Positions 5,462-13,064 of a stretch of DNA of 21,976 nt are shown in pieces. The position numbers were made by a program, and so were the translations under genes. The notes under the pieces are model-generated. The model saw only the letters and a program-made list of their open reading frames with translations, was not told where the DNA came from and did not search any database. The stretch comes from a virus. The stretch lies in IMG/VR virus record IMGVR_UViG_3300011118_000038, positions 1 through 21,976 of that record, one strand, 5' to 3'. Positions within the stretch are counted from its first letter, which is position 1. The number at the start of each line of letters is the position of its first letter.

Positions 5462-7009
5462 TTATCCCACTGTGATTTCCGCTACTAGTTTCCACGTATC
5501 AGACTCAATCTTTAGAGCTACAAAACACTTCTCGCTAGGCTTATAAGCAAGACAGTATGCAAAAGCTGCACCCGACACATAGCGTTCCTGAAGCCATATG
5601 TAACCAAGGGCAAGGCATACCTTCCTAGTGGCGGGAAATACATAGTAGTCATTACGCATTAAGGCTGATTCAGTGGCCGTAAATTTTTGCCCGGATTCTT
5701 GACCGTAGTAGTGATTAAGGATTTGACGGTAATTCGCTCCTCGCCTCGCCATTTCCCTAGCACCATACTGGCACATGCGTCCAGGCCATTGCTTATCCAA
5801 GTGCCCATTCTCACCTTTACAGAAAGGACAGTTAGATAAACCACACTTGTTAACGTACATTCCACTACTTAGCCAAAGTTCGCCCGTAGTTTCACGAACG
5901 GCTTGATCGCTGCGGTCGTGAATTGTTGCTACGTTATAAACCTGGCAATGTGTTGTATTACAAAGATGTGCTTCAGTACCATGACGCGGAGATTTCATTG
6001 CACGATCAGCGTAAGTTCGTGCGGCCACAGCTTGGGCCTTTAGGGCTTCCATGTGCCAAGAAGCAGGCATCTCGGCAGGCACAACGGCACGCAGATACTC
6101 CTCTAATCGTATACTTGTAACAATAGACCCTTGTAAGAGCAGAACCTTGTCCTCACGATAAGCGTTACGAACGTACTCAGCTAGTTGGTTCTCGATCCTA
6201 CTCCCTACAATATCAAAGGTTTGCCAGTCCCTCTTTGCTCCAGTCTGGAATATGGCGGCCCACTCAATCTTGCTATCCAACTCAAGTTGACCATCATACT
6301 CTACCAACCAATGAAAGTATGCGCCCTGATCTTCGACACTCCAGAAGCCAGCATTAGAAGCATTTTTCTCAGCCAGAGCTACATCCCAACCAATCTCAGT
6401 TAGAAAGATTGTTGGTATTCTATATCCCAAGTCTTTCAGAATCTCTATATCGCGCCGATAAACAAAAACACACCATGGACTCCACTCCAGCCCCGGCTTT
6501 GCATATTCATGTTTACCTAAGATTGCGTTTGGTTGTGCCAGTGGCTCCTCGTAGAACCGCCATAATTCCGGCAACGGACGTGTAGGGGCAAAGTTGCCAA
6601 TGATAACATCGAACTCCTCACGCGCCATCAATCGGCATAGTTCAGCCTCACATGCTGCCAAGCCCTTCATTTCATCAGCATCGTGAATAATTCTCTCATT
6701 TACACTCTCAAGAGTGTTAACGCCCAGTACATTTCGCCAGTGATTTGCGTCACCAATTAGTGCATCAAAGAGACGACGTGCGCCACTCGTACCATTCCTG
6801 ATACATTCAGAAGCAATATTATCTGTCCAGGTGCGGTGCCAGACAAAGGGTCGGTTAAAGCCAACATCATCATATGCTGAGTAAATGTCATCACGAATAA
6901 ACTCAGGCGAGGTAGTTCCCATACATTTAAGCGCCGGGTATAAAGCATGACGTAGGTGATTCTTGCATTCATCACTAGGCAATTGTATATGTCCCGCTAA
7001 CTTTGTCAC
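5462..7009 (-). CDS. Two-domain phage lysin: glycosidase-like N-terminus plus SpoIID-like domain (515 aa)
   Basis: The start is a GTG at 7009 overlapping the TGA of the HIT gene. Residues about 35-290 resemble a clan-A (TIM-barrel) glycosidase: IIGNFAPTRP near 137-145, LGKHEYAKPG at 164-173 with E168, and IFLTEIGWD at 201-209 with E205 as the likely nucleophile. Residues about 302-435 are a SpoIID-like domain. EEYLRAVVPAEMPASW precedes EALKAQAVAARTYA, with E313 at the position of the catalytic Glu, and CQYGAREMARRG...ILNHYYG matches the end of the family. SpoIID is a lytic transglycosylase acting on peptidoglycan glycan strands. An SNCPFCKG segment (392-399) could bind metal. Residues 440-515 are unassigned and might bind cell wall. 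There is no signal peptide, so export would need the holin or assembly into the virion. The glycosidase call is weaker than the SpoIID call. Confidence 0.85.
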   Translation of the reverse strand: MTKLAGHIQLPSDECKNHLRHALYPALKCMGTTSPEFIRDDIYSAYDDVGFNRPFVWHRTWTDNIASECIRNGTSGARRLFDALIGDANHWRNVLGVNTLESVNERIIHDADEMKGLAACEAELCRLMAREEFDVIIGNFAPTRPLPELWRFYEEPLAQPNAILGKHEYAKPGLEWSPWCVFVYRRDIEILKDLGYRIPTIFLTEIGWDVALAEKNASNAGFWSVEDQGAYFHWLVEYDGQLELDSKIEWAAIFQTGAKRDWQTFDIVGSRIENQLAEYVRNAYREDKVLLLQGSIVTSIRLEEYLRAVVPAEMPASWHMEALKAQAVAARTYADRAMKSPRHGTEAHLCNTTHCQVYNVATIHDRSDQAVRETTGELWLSSGMYVNKCGLSNCPFCKGENGHLDKQWPGRMCQYGAREMARRGANYRQILNHYYGQESGQKFTATESALMRNDYYVFPATRKVCLALGYIWLQERYVSGAAFAYCLAYKPSEKCFVALKIESDTWKLVAEITVG

Positions 7010-7332
7010 TTATCTTCCACCTTTCTTAAACATACTTGCAGGTGCCAATGATTCTGAATTGAATGACGGTTGGTATCAATTTCTACTAATTTATAACCCC
7101 TCTCGCGACATAGTGCACGCGCTACACCCATAGCTATATTTTGCGTATAAAGTACTACACCATCAGAAACTCTATTACAACTCACGTGCTCGTTTGGTAC
7201 AGCCAGTAGGCGCAGATCAAACTCTTTCTTATCTAAATCTACAGCTACGACAATATCAGGTGAAACATATAACCACTCTGTTAAGTGAGCCTCGGGCAAG
7301 TGCGTGGCCAACATACAAAGGGGGCAGTCCAT
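7006..7332 (-). CDS. HIT/GalT-superfamily protein with HxHxQ motif (108 aa)
   Basis: The length and layout match small histidine-triad proteins. CPLC at 3-6 is a zinc-type pair, LLAVPNEHV at 42-50 corresponds to the conserved strand ending in Pro..His, and NHWHLQVCL at 94-102 carries the active-site signature. The motif reads His-Trp-His-Leu-Gln, that is HxHxQ. This is the form used by GalT and diadenosine tetraphosphate phosphorylases, where classical HIT hydrolases have a third His. The expected chemistry is nucleotidyl transfer or hydrolysis through a His-nucleotide intermediate. The substrate is unknown; nucleotide second messengers such as Ap4A are one possibility. The ATG at 7332 follows AAAGG by eight bases. 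It sits four bases after the 83-aa gene and overlaps the lysin start. Confidence 0.75.
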   Translation of the reverse strand: MDCPLCMLATHLPEAHLTEWLYVSPDIVVAVDLDKKEFDLRLLAVPNEHVSCNRVSDGVVLYTQNIAMGVARALCRERGYKLVEIDTNRHSIQNHWHLQVCLRKVEDK

Positions 7333-7336
7333 TATA

Positions 7337-7588
7337 TTAACCTTTCTTTATAGTTTCTATACTTGCTTCTAGTATCTTTATGAAGGCTTCGTTGGTACCA
7401 TTACTTGTTAATATTCTAATGTGGTCATTTACACATAGAATTGTTATCATAATCTCAGCTTCATTTGGTAATATGTGCTGCTTTACTTGCTCGCGCAGCT
7501 GTGAGTTCTCACGCAGCAAACCAATCATTTCCTCATTAGTCGTCTGTAACTCACTAGTTAACAACTCGCATTGTTTACATTCTGGCAT
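7337..7588 (-). CDS. Small CxxC plus coiled-coil protein, unknown function (83 aa)
   Basis: The ATG immediately follows the TAA of the 161-aa gene, with GGAAAGG upstream as Shine-Dalgarno. The protein starts with a CKQC pair (residues 4-7). A leucine-rich coiled-coil-prone helix follows at about 9-38 (ELLTSELQTTNEEMIGLL continuing into RENSQLREQVKQ), then a short mixed alpha/beta C-terminus. There is no TM segment. It may dimerise and perhaps bind metal at the N-terminus. Neighbours give no firm hint: a gene of unknown function before, a HIT protein after. Local A+T is high (20 G/C of 60 bases in 7381-7440). I do not recognise the family. Confidence 0.72.
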   Translation of the reverse strand: MPECKQCELLTSELQTTNEEMIGLLRENSQLREQVKQHILPNEAEIMITILCVNDHIRILTSNGTNEAFIKILEASIETIKKG

Positions 7589-8074
7589 TTAAGTAACCTT
7601 TCCCGCGCAAGCATCAATGAGGTCCATGATCGCTTCCTTCTGTGCCAGATTTAGCGGTACAGGGTTATCCTCACTATCTGGCCCTTCAGTAGCAGACCAG
7701 TCGTGATGTAGCATTAGCCCGTGTGCCCACTTTAGCATGTCATCACTAATGCTATATTCAGTCACTGCAGCACTATTACCAGTATTAAGATCATCCCAAG
7801 TAATACCACGTGGACGACGCGGTGCCTTCTCATCATCCTTGTGCTCATCGCCCCAAACCTTCATGGCGTCTTGCCACTCGCGCATTTCCTCCATTGATTC
7901 CTCGGCCAACTTGTCAAATTCTTCCCAAGCCTGCCGAACCTGGAATCCACGCCGTATAGCACGAATGTTGGAAAGTTCTACACTCGTTAACTTCTCATCA
8001 GTTTTCGCCCCTATTGACATCAAAAAGTTTCGTAACATACAACGTTGTGCGATACTAAGTGAAATTTGCGACAC
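7589..8074 (-). CDS. Acidic helical protein of unknown function (161 aa)
   Basis: The GTG start shares a base with the TAG stop of the 1059-aa fibre gene (TAGTG), and TAGGAG lies upstream as Shine-Dalgarno. The protein is soluble and highly charged. Residues 50-90 form a long acidic helix (EEFDKLAEESMEEMREWQDA and onward), a basic PRRPRG segment follows, and a Trp/His-containing C-terminal half ends in helices. There is no enzymatic motif. Directly after a large fibre gene and tightly coupled to it, it is a reasonable candidate for a fibre assembly chaperone or fibre cap. That rests on position alone. Confidence 0.75.
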   Translation of the reverse strand: MSQISLSIAQRCMLRNFLMSIGAKTDEKLTSVELSNIRAIRRGFQVRQAWEEFDKLAEESMEEMREWQDAMKVWGDEHKDDEKAPRRPRGITWDDLNTGNSAAVTEYSISDDMLKWAHGLMLHHDWSATEGPDSEDNPVPLNLAQKEAIMDLIDACAGKVT

Positions 8075-11000
8075 TATGCTACTCCTAATCTAACTTCATA
8101 AAAATCATCCGACTTCGCCCATAACTCACCTACTGCTGCACCAGCATTTGCTTGACTTGTGCCGGTCTTCATGGCTGGCATTAGGTGGCCACCATCTTTC
8201 AAGATCGTCTCTCGCAGTGTGTTTTCAGTGTAAAGTTCAATTATGCCACCAGCTATGTTTCCTGCTACCAGTCTCACTTTCCCCGGATGTGCACCATGTT
8301 CGTTACCGGAGACGATGATCGAAGCCCCACGAGTCGCGTCGCTGGTGCCACCGCCGGTCAGAGCGGTCTGTTTAGTGTCCGATCCGTCCGCAGTGTCGGC
8401 TTTCATAGAGAAGGTGGCTGCGCTGTAGGAGATGGCTCCTGCAAGGACAAGATTCAGCGCGACGGTCAAACCGTCATCAGTCTTGAGCATGTTCGCTGCG
8501 CTACGGTACAGGTTCACGTCTGACCAGTGAAGATCTTTGCCGTCCGCGATAATGATGTCGTCGCCGACGTCGAGACCACCATCGATCTTTACATTGTCCG
8601 GCGTTCGCATCAGATTAGCCGCAGAACGATACCAAAGCGCGTCTCCACCAAGTAACAGTCCTGCAGTAGATCCTTGTAACGGAAGAGCCAACTGACCAGC
8701 ACGACCTAGACCGAGAATCTCGGAGTCGTCCGCTTTGAGAACCTGAAATCGCGAGGCTGCGAAATCCTCGATTATGTTACTAATCGTGTAGCTATCCAAC
8801 TGGATATAACCAGTTGCATCATTAGGCTCTCTGAAACATTCAATAAAACTCATACCTCCGCCTAGCGAGTGGGCTTCGAGGCGGATGGTGCTCTCATGTG
8901 TGGGATAAGAGTCTGCTTCAATGTAGATATTTGAGTTTGTATCGTGATCAGGATGAAGAACATACAAACTCACGTATGAATCAGTTTCAGTTATCAACCC
9001 CCGGAGCCTCCCAAACACGTCCCCCGTACTATCCCTAAACTTGTAGGCCCTAGTATCACTATAAGTGTCTGAGACTTCGATTCCGATCCCGCCGGAATTG
9101 AGAAAAACCACGCCAGCGCCAGCTTCAATAGCGCCTGTCACTGCATCGAATTTCGCCTGCAATACATCAACGAGCAGACCATACATCCCCGTGCGATCAA
9201 TCCAGATACCCGTACCTGTTGCAGGCAGGCCGTTTGGATCAGCTATAGGTGGCGTCGAGCCGATGCTGATAGCACTGTTCTCACCAGGCATGGTCAACTT
9301 CTTGGTGATCTCGGCCCCTAGGGCGGCGTCGAGTGTGATGACCGCATTTCCGCCGCTATCCTTCACCGTCAGGATGCCAGCCGAGGTAAGCCCTATCCGT
9401 TCTTGCGAATCTGCCCATAGTCCAAGGGAACTGCTCGTGGCTTTGAGGTAATTGTTTGTACTACCTCTGAGATAGACGCTCGTGCCGTCATACAGAAGCT
9501 GAGTACCATTAGCCACACCTACACGGAACTTGTACGTAGCAGGATCTCCATGCCTGCCCATCCAGACACCGTTGCCGCTTTGAATGGCAGTAGCTGAACC
9601 TACCGCCAGATAAGGTGTCGTCGGCTCAAGGTGTATTCGAAGATTAGCCCCGTCGTAGACTTTCACTTGAAGGTTGAATATATCAAAGCCTTCGGAACTA
9701 AGACGCATATACTGGTCGCCACTGGCTTCGTCGTGACCTTCGCCCGCGAAGAGCCCGTATTCATTCGGTGTACCAAAGATGCCATTTAGGTTGCCAGTCC
9801 GAGTCCGTACTATTCGATCATACCAGGGATGCTCGTCCCACGTTACAACCTGCGCATAGGGACTGTTTACACCCATTAACCCATCAATAGCATTGACCTC
9901 GTGGTAGCCCATACCAGTAGTGCCAAAATCAAGTGCCAATGCGCCTCGCTTAACAACGGTGCTTGTGCTCATATAGCCAGCCGCAGGGTGACCATTAACT
10001 GTGCCACTCAGCCTAGTAAAAGTCCATCGTTGTTCGGGCGGATCGCTCTGAGGAGACGGAAAGTACGGGGCACTGACGGTGCCGAAACAATTGGTGATGT
10101 CCAGTCCGCCGCCAGACCGAGAAAAGTTGCGAACCATCACTGTATCCCCGGTTACAAAAACCTCAGCGGCGGGGAATCCTAAGAAACATTCCACCCAGAG
10201 ATATGCTGTGTTACCTGCTGCTGGGGCTGTGAAATCCCGCGAAAGCGGTGCTACGCTCTTGGATATAATCTGCCCACCCGCCAAAGCCTGTTCTAGGTCA
10301 GCGATAAATGCCTTGGCGTGCATCTCGTCCACGTAGAGGTAGCGAAGGTCGGCTGCGCCTCCATAGGTGATGTGCCATCCCGTGGTTTGGCTGGCATAGC
10401 TCTCTGATTGTATCGTTACACTTTCCTGGAACTTAAGGAGATTGCCTGTGGCTGAAATGTTTACATCATCAGTACCTTCGATCTCTATACACAAATACTT
10501 GGCCGCGTCATATCCCAGACGCAACTGCTCGTCAGTCCTAATTACATGTATACCAGCGCTTGGCGATGCAACACCGATGCCAAGTATTGCGCCCATAACG
10601 GCAATGTAACCGGCAGTATAAAACTCTATTCTCTCATCGGAGCTACCAATGCCAATACTCTTGCTATTAGCCAATCGAATTTCACCCGTACCAGAACCGG
10701 TAGCCGTACCCATATTAAGTCCAATAGATATAGTAAGTGAATCATCGGTTTTAAGAATATTCACTGCACCACGATATAGGTTTACATCAGACCATAAAAT
10801 CTTATAAGCATCACCAATTGTTACATCAGCATTAAAAGTCCAAGACCCAGTAATAGTCTCTGTATCACCATAGTTGGGATATACGGCACCGTGATCGTCG
10901 TCGTCTAATGAATCAGAGTTAAGGTTCCCGTGATCTATATTGGCTTCGATAATAGTAAGCTTAAGCTGATTAGTTTCAGCAATAGACGTGAGGATATTAT

Positions 11001-11253
11001 TACCACTATATATCTTAATATAGTCTGTGGCACTAGGCGTGATAGTAGTATCGCTGCCATCGCGTAGCCCAATAAAACCAGTGTGGTGCTGATCGGCACT
11101 GACACTACCTATATTACTGTGAGGAATCTCTCTACCATCCCCACCGCCCCCATGTCTGTGTCCTAAGGTGGAGCTTAGAACGTCATCGCGTAGGTTATTA
11201 TATTGGGCGATAACTGCTTCATCGCCAACGTTAATTGGTGAAGATTGTGCCAT
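8074..11253 (-). CDS. Large tail fibre protein (1059 aa)
   Basis: This is probably the main receptor-binding fibre. The ATG at 11253 overlaps the TAA of the 157-aa gene (TAATG). Residues 9-26 (VGDEAVIAQYNNLRDDVL) resemble the start of the 157-aa protein and are probably the part that docks on the tail. A His/Gly segment follows (GHRHGGGGDG and DQHHTG), of the kind that can bind metal in fibres. The body is a long beta-rich repetitive shaft. The unit WSDVNLYR...N.LKTDD occurs at residues about 154-175 and again near 910-930, with a degenerate WYRSAANLMRT between. The C-terminus ends GELWAKSDDFYEVRLGVA; no peptidase-S74 chaperone domain is seen. Composition changes within the gene: the 5' part is AT-rich (21 of 60 G/C in 10981-11040) and the middle is richer (32 of 60 in 9241-9300), suggesting module exchange. 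Confidence 0.9.
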   Translation of the reverse strand: MAQSSPINVGDEAVIAQYNNLRDDVLSSTLGHRHGGGGDGREIPHSNIGSVSADQHHTGFIGLRDGSDTTITPSATDYIKIYSGNNILTSIAETNQLKLTIIEANIDHGNLNSDSLDDDDHGAVYPNYGDTETITGSWTFNADVTIGDAYKILWSDVNLYRGAVNILKTDDSLTISIGLNMGTATGSGTGEIRLANSKSIGIGSSDERIEFYTAGYIAVMGAILGIGVASPSAGIHVIRTDEQLRLGYDAAKYLCIEIEGTDDVNISATGNLLKFQESVTIQSESYASQTTGWHITYGGAADLRYLYVDEMHAKAFIADLEQALAGGQIISKSVAPLSRDFTAPAAGNTAYLWVECFLGFPAAEVFVTGDTVMVRNFSRSGGGLDITNCFGTVSAPYFPSPQSDPPEQRWTFTRLSGTVNGHPAAGYMSTSTVVKRGALALDFGTTGMGYHEVNAIDGLMGVNSPYAQVVTWDEHPWYDRIVRTRTGNLNGIFGTPNEYGLFAGEGHDEASGDQYMRLSSEGFDIFNLQVKVYDGANLRIHLEPTTPYLAVGSATAIQSGNGVWMGRHGDPATYKFRVGVANGTQLLYDGTSVYLRGSTNNYLKATSSSLGLWADSQERIGLTSAGILTVKDSGGNAVITLDAALGAEITKKLTMPGENSAISIGSTPPIADPNGLPATGTGIWIDRTGMYGLLVDVLQAKFDAVTGAIEAGAGVVFLNSGGIGIEVSDTYSDTRAYKFRDSTGDVFGRLRGLITETDSYVSLYVLHPDHDTNSNIYIEADSYPTHESTIRLEAHSLGGGMSFIECFREPNDATGYIQLDSYTISNIIEDFAASRFQVLKADDSEILGLGRAGQLALPLQGSTAGLLLGGDALWYRSAANLMRTPDNVKIDGGLDVGDDIIIADGKDLHWSDVNLYRSAANMLKTDDGLTVALNLVLAGAISYSAATFSMKADTADGSDTKQTALTGGGTSDATRGASIIVSGNEHGAHPGKVRLVAGNIAGGIIELYTENTLRETILKDGGHLMPAMKTGTSQANAGAAVGELWAKSDDFYEVRLGVA
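8461..8538 (-). repeat. Fibre shaft repeat, C-terminal copy
   Basis: This stretch encodes KDLHWSDVNLYR followed by SAANMLKTDDGLTV. It matches the N-terminal copy at 10729-10803 at protein level, but with GC-richer synonymous codons. A shorter related unit (ALWYRSAANLMRTPDNVKI) lies at about 8580-8645. Confidence 0.75.
10729..10803 (-). repeat. Fibre shaft repeat, N-terminal copy
   Basis: This stretch encodes KILWSDVNLYR followed by GAVNILKTDDSLTI. The partner copy is at 8461-8538. The two share WSDVNLYR and LKTDD but use different codons, so any recent gene conversion between them is unlikely. Confidence 0.75.
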
Positions 11254-11726
11254 TAGGCCCTCGGAAGAACTGTAACTGTCAGTGTTCGCGCTGTAATATA
11301 GCGTGTATTAACACGGTCGGCCGGCCGACGGAATTGTACTTTAACAGTGGCAGTACCAGCAGAAACAGCACTATGAAACCAAGTTGCAGATTTTAGCGGC
11401 ATGTATGTATCGTGTCCGCGCAATTCATAAGTGATACTGCTCGCTGCACCTACTAGAGACTTTAACTCACCAAGATCGCCAGTGCTAAAAAGATCGTCAA
11501 AGTTGAATGAGAAACTCACTATCATATCACAGGTTGCACCTGTTGCTATAGATAGCGACATTCCGCCCACATCATTCCAGTTGGAATTATCGGGCATAGC
11601 CCAGTTATTAACTCCAGTACCACAAGCCGTTCCGGCACTAGCTGCTACATCACGCACGTCAGCACGCAAGTTATTATACTGGCTAGCATATAGATTATTA
11701 CCAACTGCAACATCACTTGATAACAT
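11253..11726 (-). CDS. Small tail-tip or fibre-like beta protein (157 aa)
   Basis: The N-terminus VGNNLYASQYNNLRADVR (residues 7-24) parallels VGDEAVIAQYNNLRDDVL of the next gene, so both proteins may attach to the same site. Residues 45-155 are beta-rich (MSLSIATGATCDMIVSFSFN, SITYELRGHDTYMPL, TATVKVQFRRPAD, TARTLTVTVLPRA) and look like a single beta-sandwich. There are no catalytic motifs. GAGG lies seven bases before the ATG. The stop overlaps the start of the 1059-aa fibre gene (TAATG), so the pair is translationally coupled. A short fibre, collar or adaptor protein is the best guess. Confidence 0.82.
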   Translation of the reverse strand: MLSSDVAVGNNLYASQYNNLRADVRDVAASAGTACGTGVNNWAMPDNSNWNDVGGMSLSIATGATCDMIVSFSFNFDDLFSTGDLGELKSLVGAASSITYELRGHDTYMPLKSATWFHSAVSAGTATVKVQFRRPADRVNTRYITARTLTVTVLPRA

Positions 11727-11730
11727 ATCT

Positions 11731-12036
11731 CTACCTCATATAGGTTACTAAGAGAGATGCGTCACTGCCTACTTTTACGCCACGGAAGTTAATGAGGTTA
11801 TTAACACCATAAACAGTAATCACATCACCAATAGCCAGTAGGTGTCCGACACTTGAAGATGGGTCGCTACCATCAACGCGAAAGCGTACTGTAGCAGTCT
11901 CTACGGAAAACATCGCCGCAGCGCCAGGTAAGCTATCTGTGGGAACGACTACGCTTCTAGTAAAACCTATAGGTGTGCCTGAAACAGTAATAGCTTCATA
12001 AGCAAATGCCTCAAGCGGAACCTCCCAAATTGCCAT
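11731..12036 (-). CDS. Small beta-sandwich phage structural protein (101 aa)
   Basis: AGAAGGAGAA gives a strong Shine-Dalgarno before the ATG at 12036. The protein reads MAIWEVPLEAFAYEAITVSG, then VETATVRFRVDGSDPSSSVGHLLAIGD and a final LLVTYMR strand. It is a compact all-beta protein without TM or signal peptide. I recall similar short proteins with the same VRFRVDG.DP motif beside phage tail genes, of unassigned role. Its place between the tip protein and fibre genes suggests a tail-tip or decoration component. It ends four bases before the 157-aa gene starts. Confidence 0.82.
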   Translation of the reverse strand: MAIWEVPLEAFAYEAITVSGTPIGFTRSVVVPTDSLPGAAAMFSVETATVRFRVDGSDPSSSVGHLLAIGDVITVYGVNNLINFRGVKVGSDASLLVTYMR

Positions 12037-12074
12037 TTCATTCTCCTTCTAATCCCAAAAGTTACAGGGCTATC

Positions 12075-13064
12075 TTAATTAGTATCAAACTGGAGGTACC
12101 AGTAAGACCAACGTACCTCCCCATACTGTTTCTCTATAGTGTGGGTAAAAGCATTGTATTCCCATAGCGTACCATTCTCCTTGAAAATCCTAATTTTGTC
12201 AAGGCATTCTGTAGTAGCAGCTGACTTTGTTACTTGCGCTTGAAAGCTAACAATGTTATTAACATTTGCTACGCCTACTTTGCTGTTATAGGTATTGACC
12301 ACTTTAGAGAACCAGTTCCACCCATCAACTAATGAGCTAATGGGAACATCGTAGCGGTAGCTGTCGCTTGTAGGCGTTGTAGCATTGCTGCTAAAGTAGA
12401 AGCTTATATTAGTACCTGTGAGTCTACTTACATCATCAATGTAGTACCAGAACTGAAACTTATCGGTCTCGGCAAATACATTAGTGTAGGCATCAAAATG
12501 GTTAGTGTTCTTAAAGGATACAGTAGCTGTACCACCATAAGCCGAAACTGAAGCATCGCCCGCACGAACAATAACGGTTTCGGCCTTAACACTTGGTTGC
12601 TCTGATGTCCAGCCAGCCGTACCATCACAATTATCGAGAGTTGATACTATAGCATCATCATAAAACAACCCAATCTCGGTCCAATCACCAACGCCAACCT
12701 TCGTATTGAACTTAGCCGAGTATCGAACTTTAGCTGTACCATATCCCCAGTCATATGTAAAGATTACAGGTACGCGTTCGAGTTCGTCAACAAGCGCTGT
12801 CGGCGTGCCACCAGCCGAACCAAGGCCAACAGCAATGTAAGTGGGCCAAGTCGCGCCCCACTTTCCATACACTGTCCCAGGTGCGCCCCACTTAGTATTC
12901 TTTGTTGCCGTCCAATCACCAGATTCAGCCCACTTATATGGGTAGTCGTATGTTGGCTCATCCGCAACAATAACCCACTTTTGGACGGTACGGTGTGCTG
13001 ATTGTGGTTGTACTCTTTGTGTACGATCATATATCCGAGCTAGAAAATCCTCGATGCCCCGCAT
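12075..13064 (-). CDS. Tail-tip protein with inserted carbohydrate-binding-like jelly-roll domain (329 aa)
   Basis: The ATG overlaps the stop of the hub gene (TAATG at 13064). Residues 1-138 and 299-329 look like two parts of one fibre-attachment domain: TALVDELERVPVIFTYDWG, VRYSAKFNTKVGVGDWTEIG, LFYDD and then, after the gap, LWEYNAFTHTIEKQYGEVRW. Between them, residues about 139-298 form a complete beta domain that begins LDNCDGTAGW and holds VSAYGGTATVSFKN, KFQFWYYIDD, NISFYFSSN and a closing CLDKIRIF. That sequence order is typical of galactose-binding-like or CBM jelly rolls. The protein is rich in Trp and Tyr, common in sugar-binding proteins. It probably contributes to recognition of a host glycan. 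The domain calls are by pattern, not by search. Confidence 0.83.
   Translation of the reverse strand: MRGIEDFLARIYDRTQRVQPQSAHRTVQKWVIVADEPTYDYPYKWAESGDWTATKNTKWGAPGTVYGKWGATWPTYIAVGLGSAGGTPTALVDELERVPVIFTYDWGYGTAKVRYSAKFNTKVGVGDWTEIGLFYDDAIVSTLDNCDGTAGWTSEQPSVKAETVIVRAGDASVSAYGGTATVSFKNTNHFDAYTNVFAETDKFQFWYYIDDVSRLTGTNISFYFSSNATTPTSDSYRYDVPISSLVDGWNWFSKVVNTYNSKVGVANVNNIVSFQAQVTKSAATTECLDKIRIFKENGTLWEYNAFTHTIEKQYGEVRWSYWYLQFDTN

Noticed and set aside
8185-10336. Plus-strand open frames opposite the large fibre gene
   Set aside because: Low-complexity, Ser/Pro/Arg-rich translations without start signals, typical of antisense shadows of a beta-rich fibre gene.
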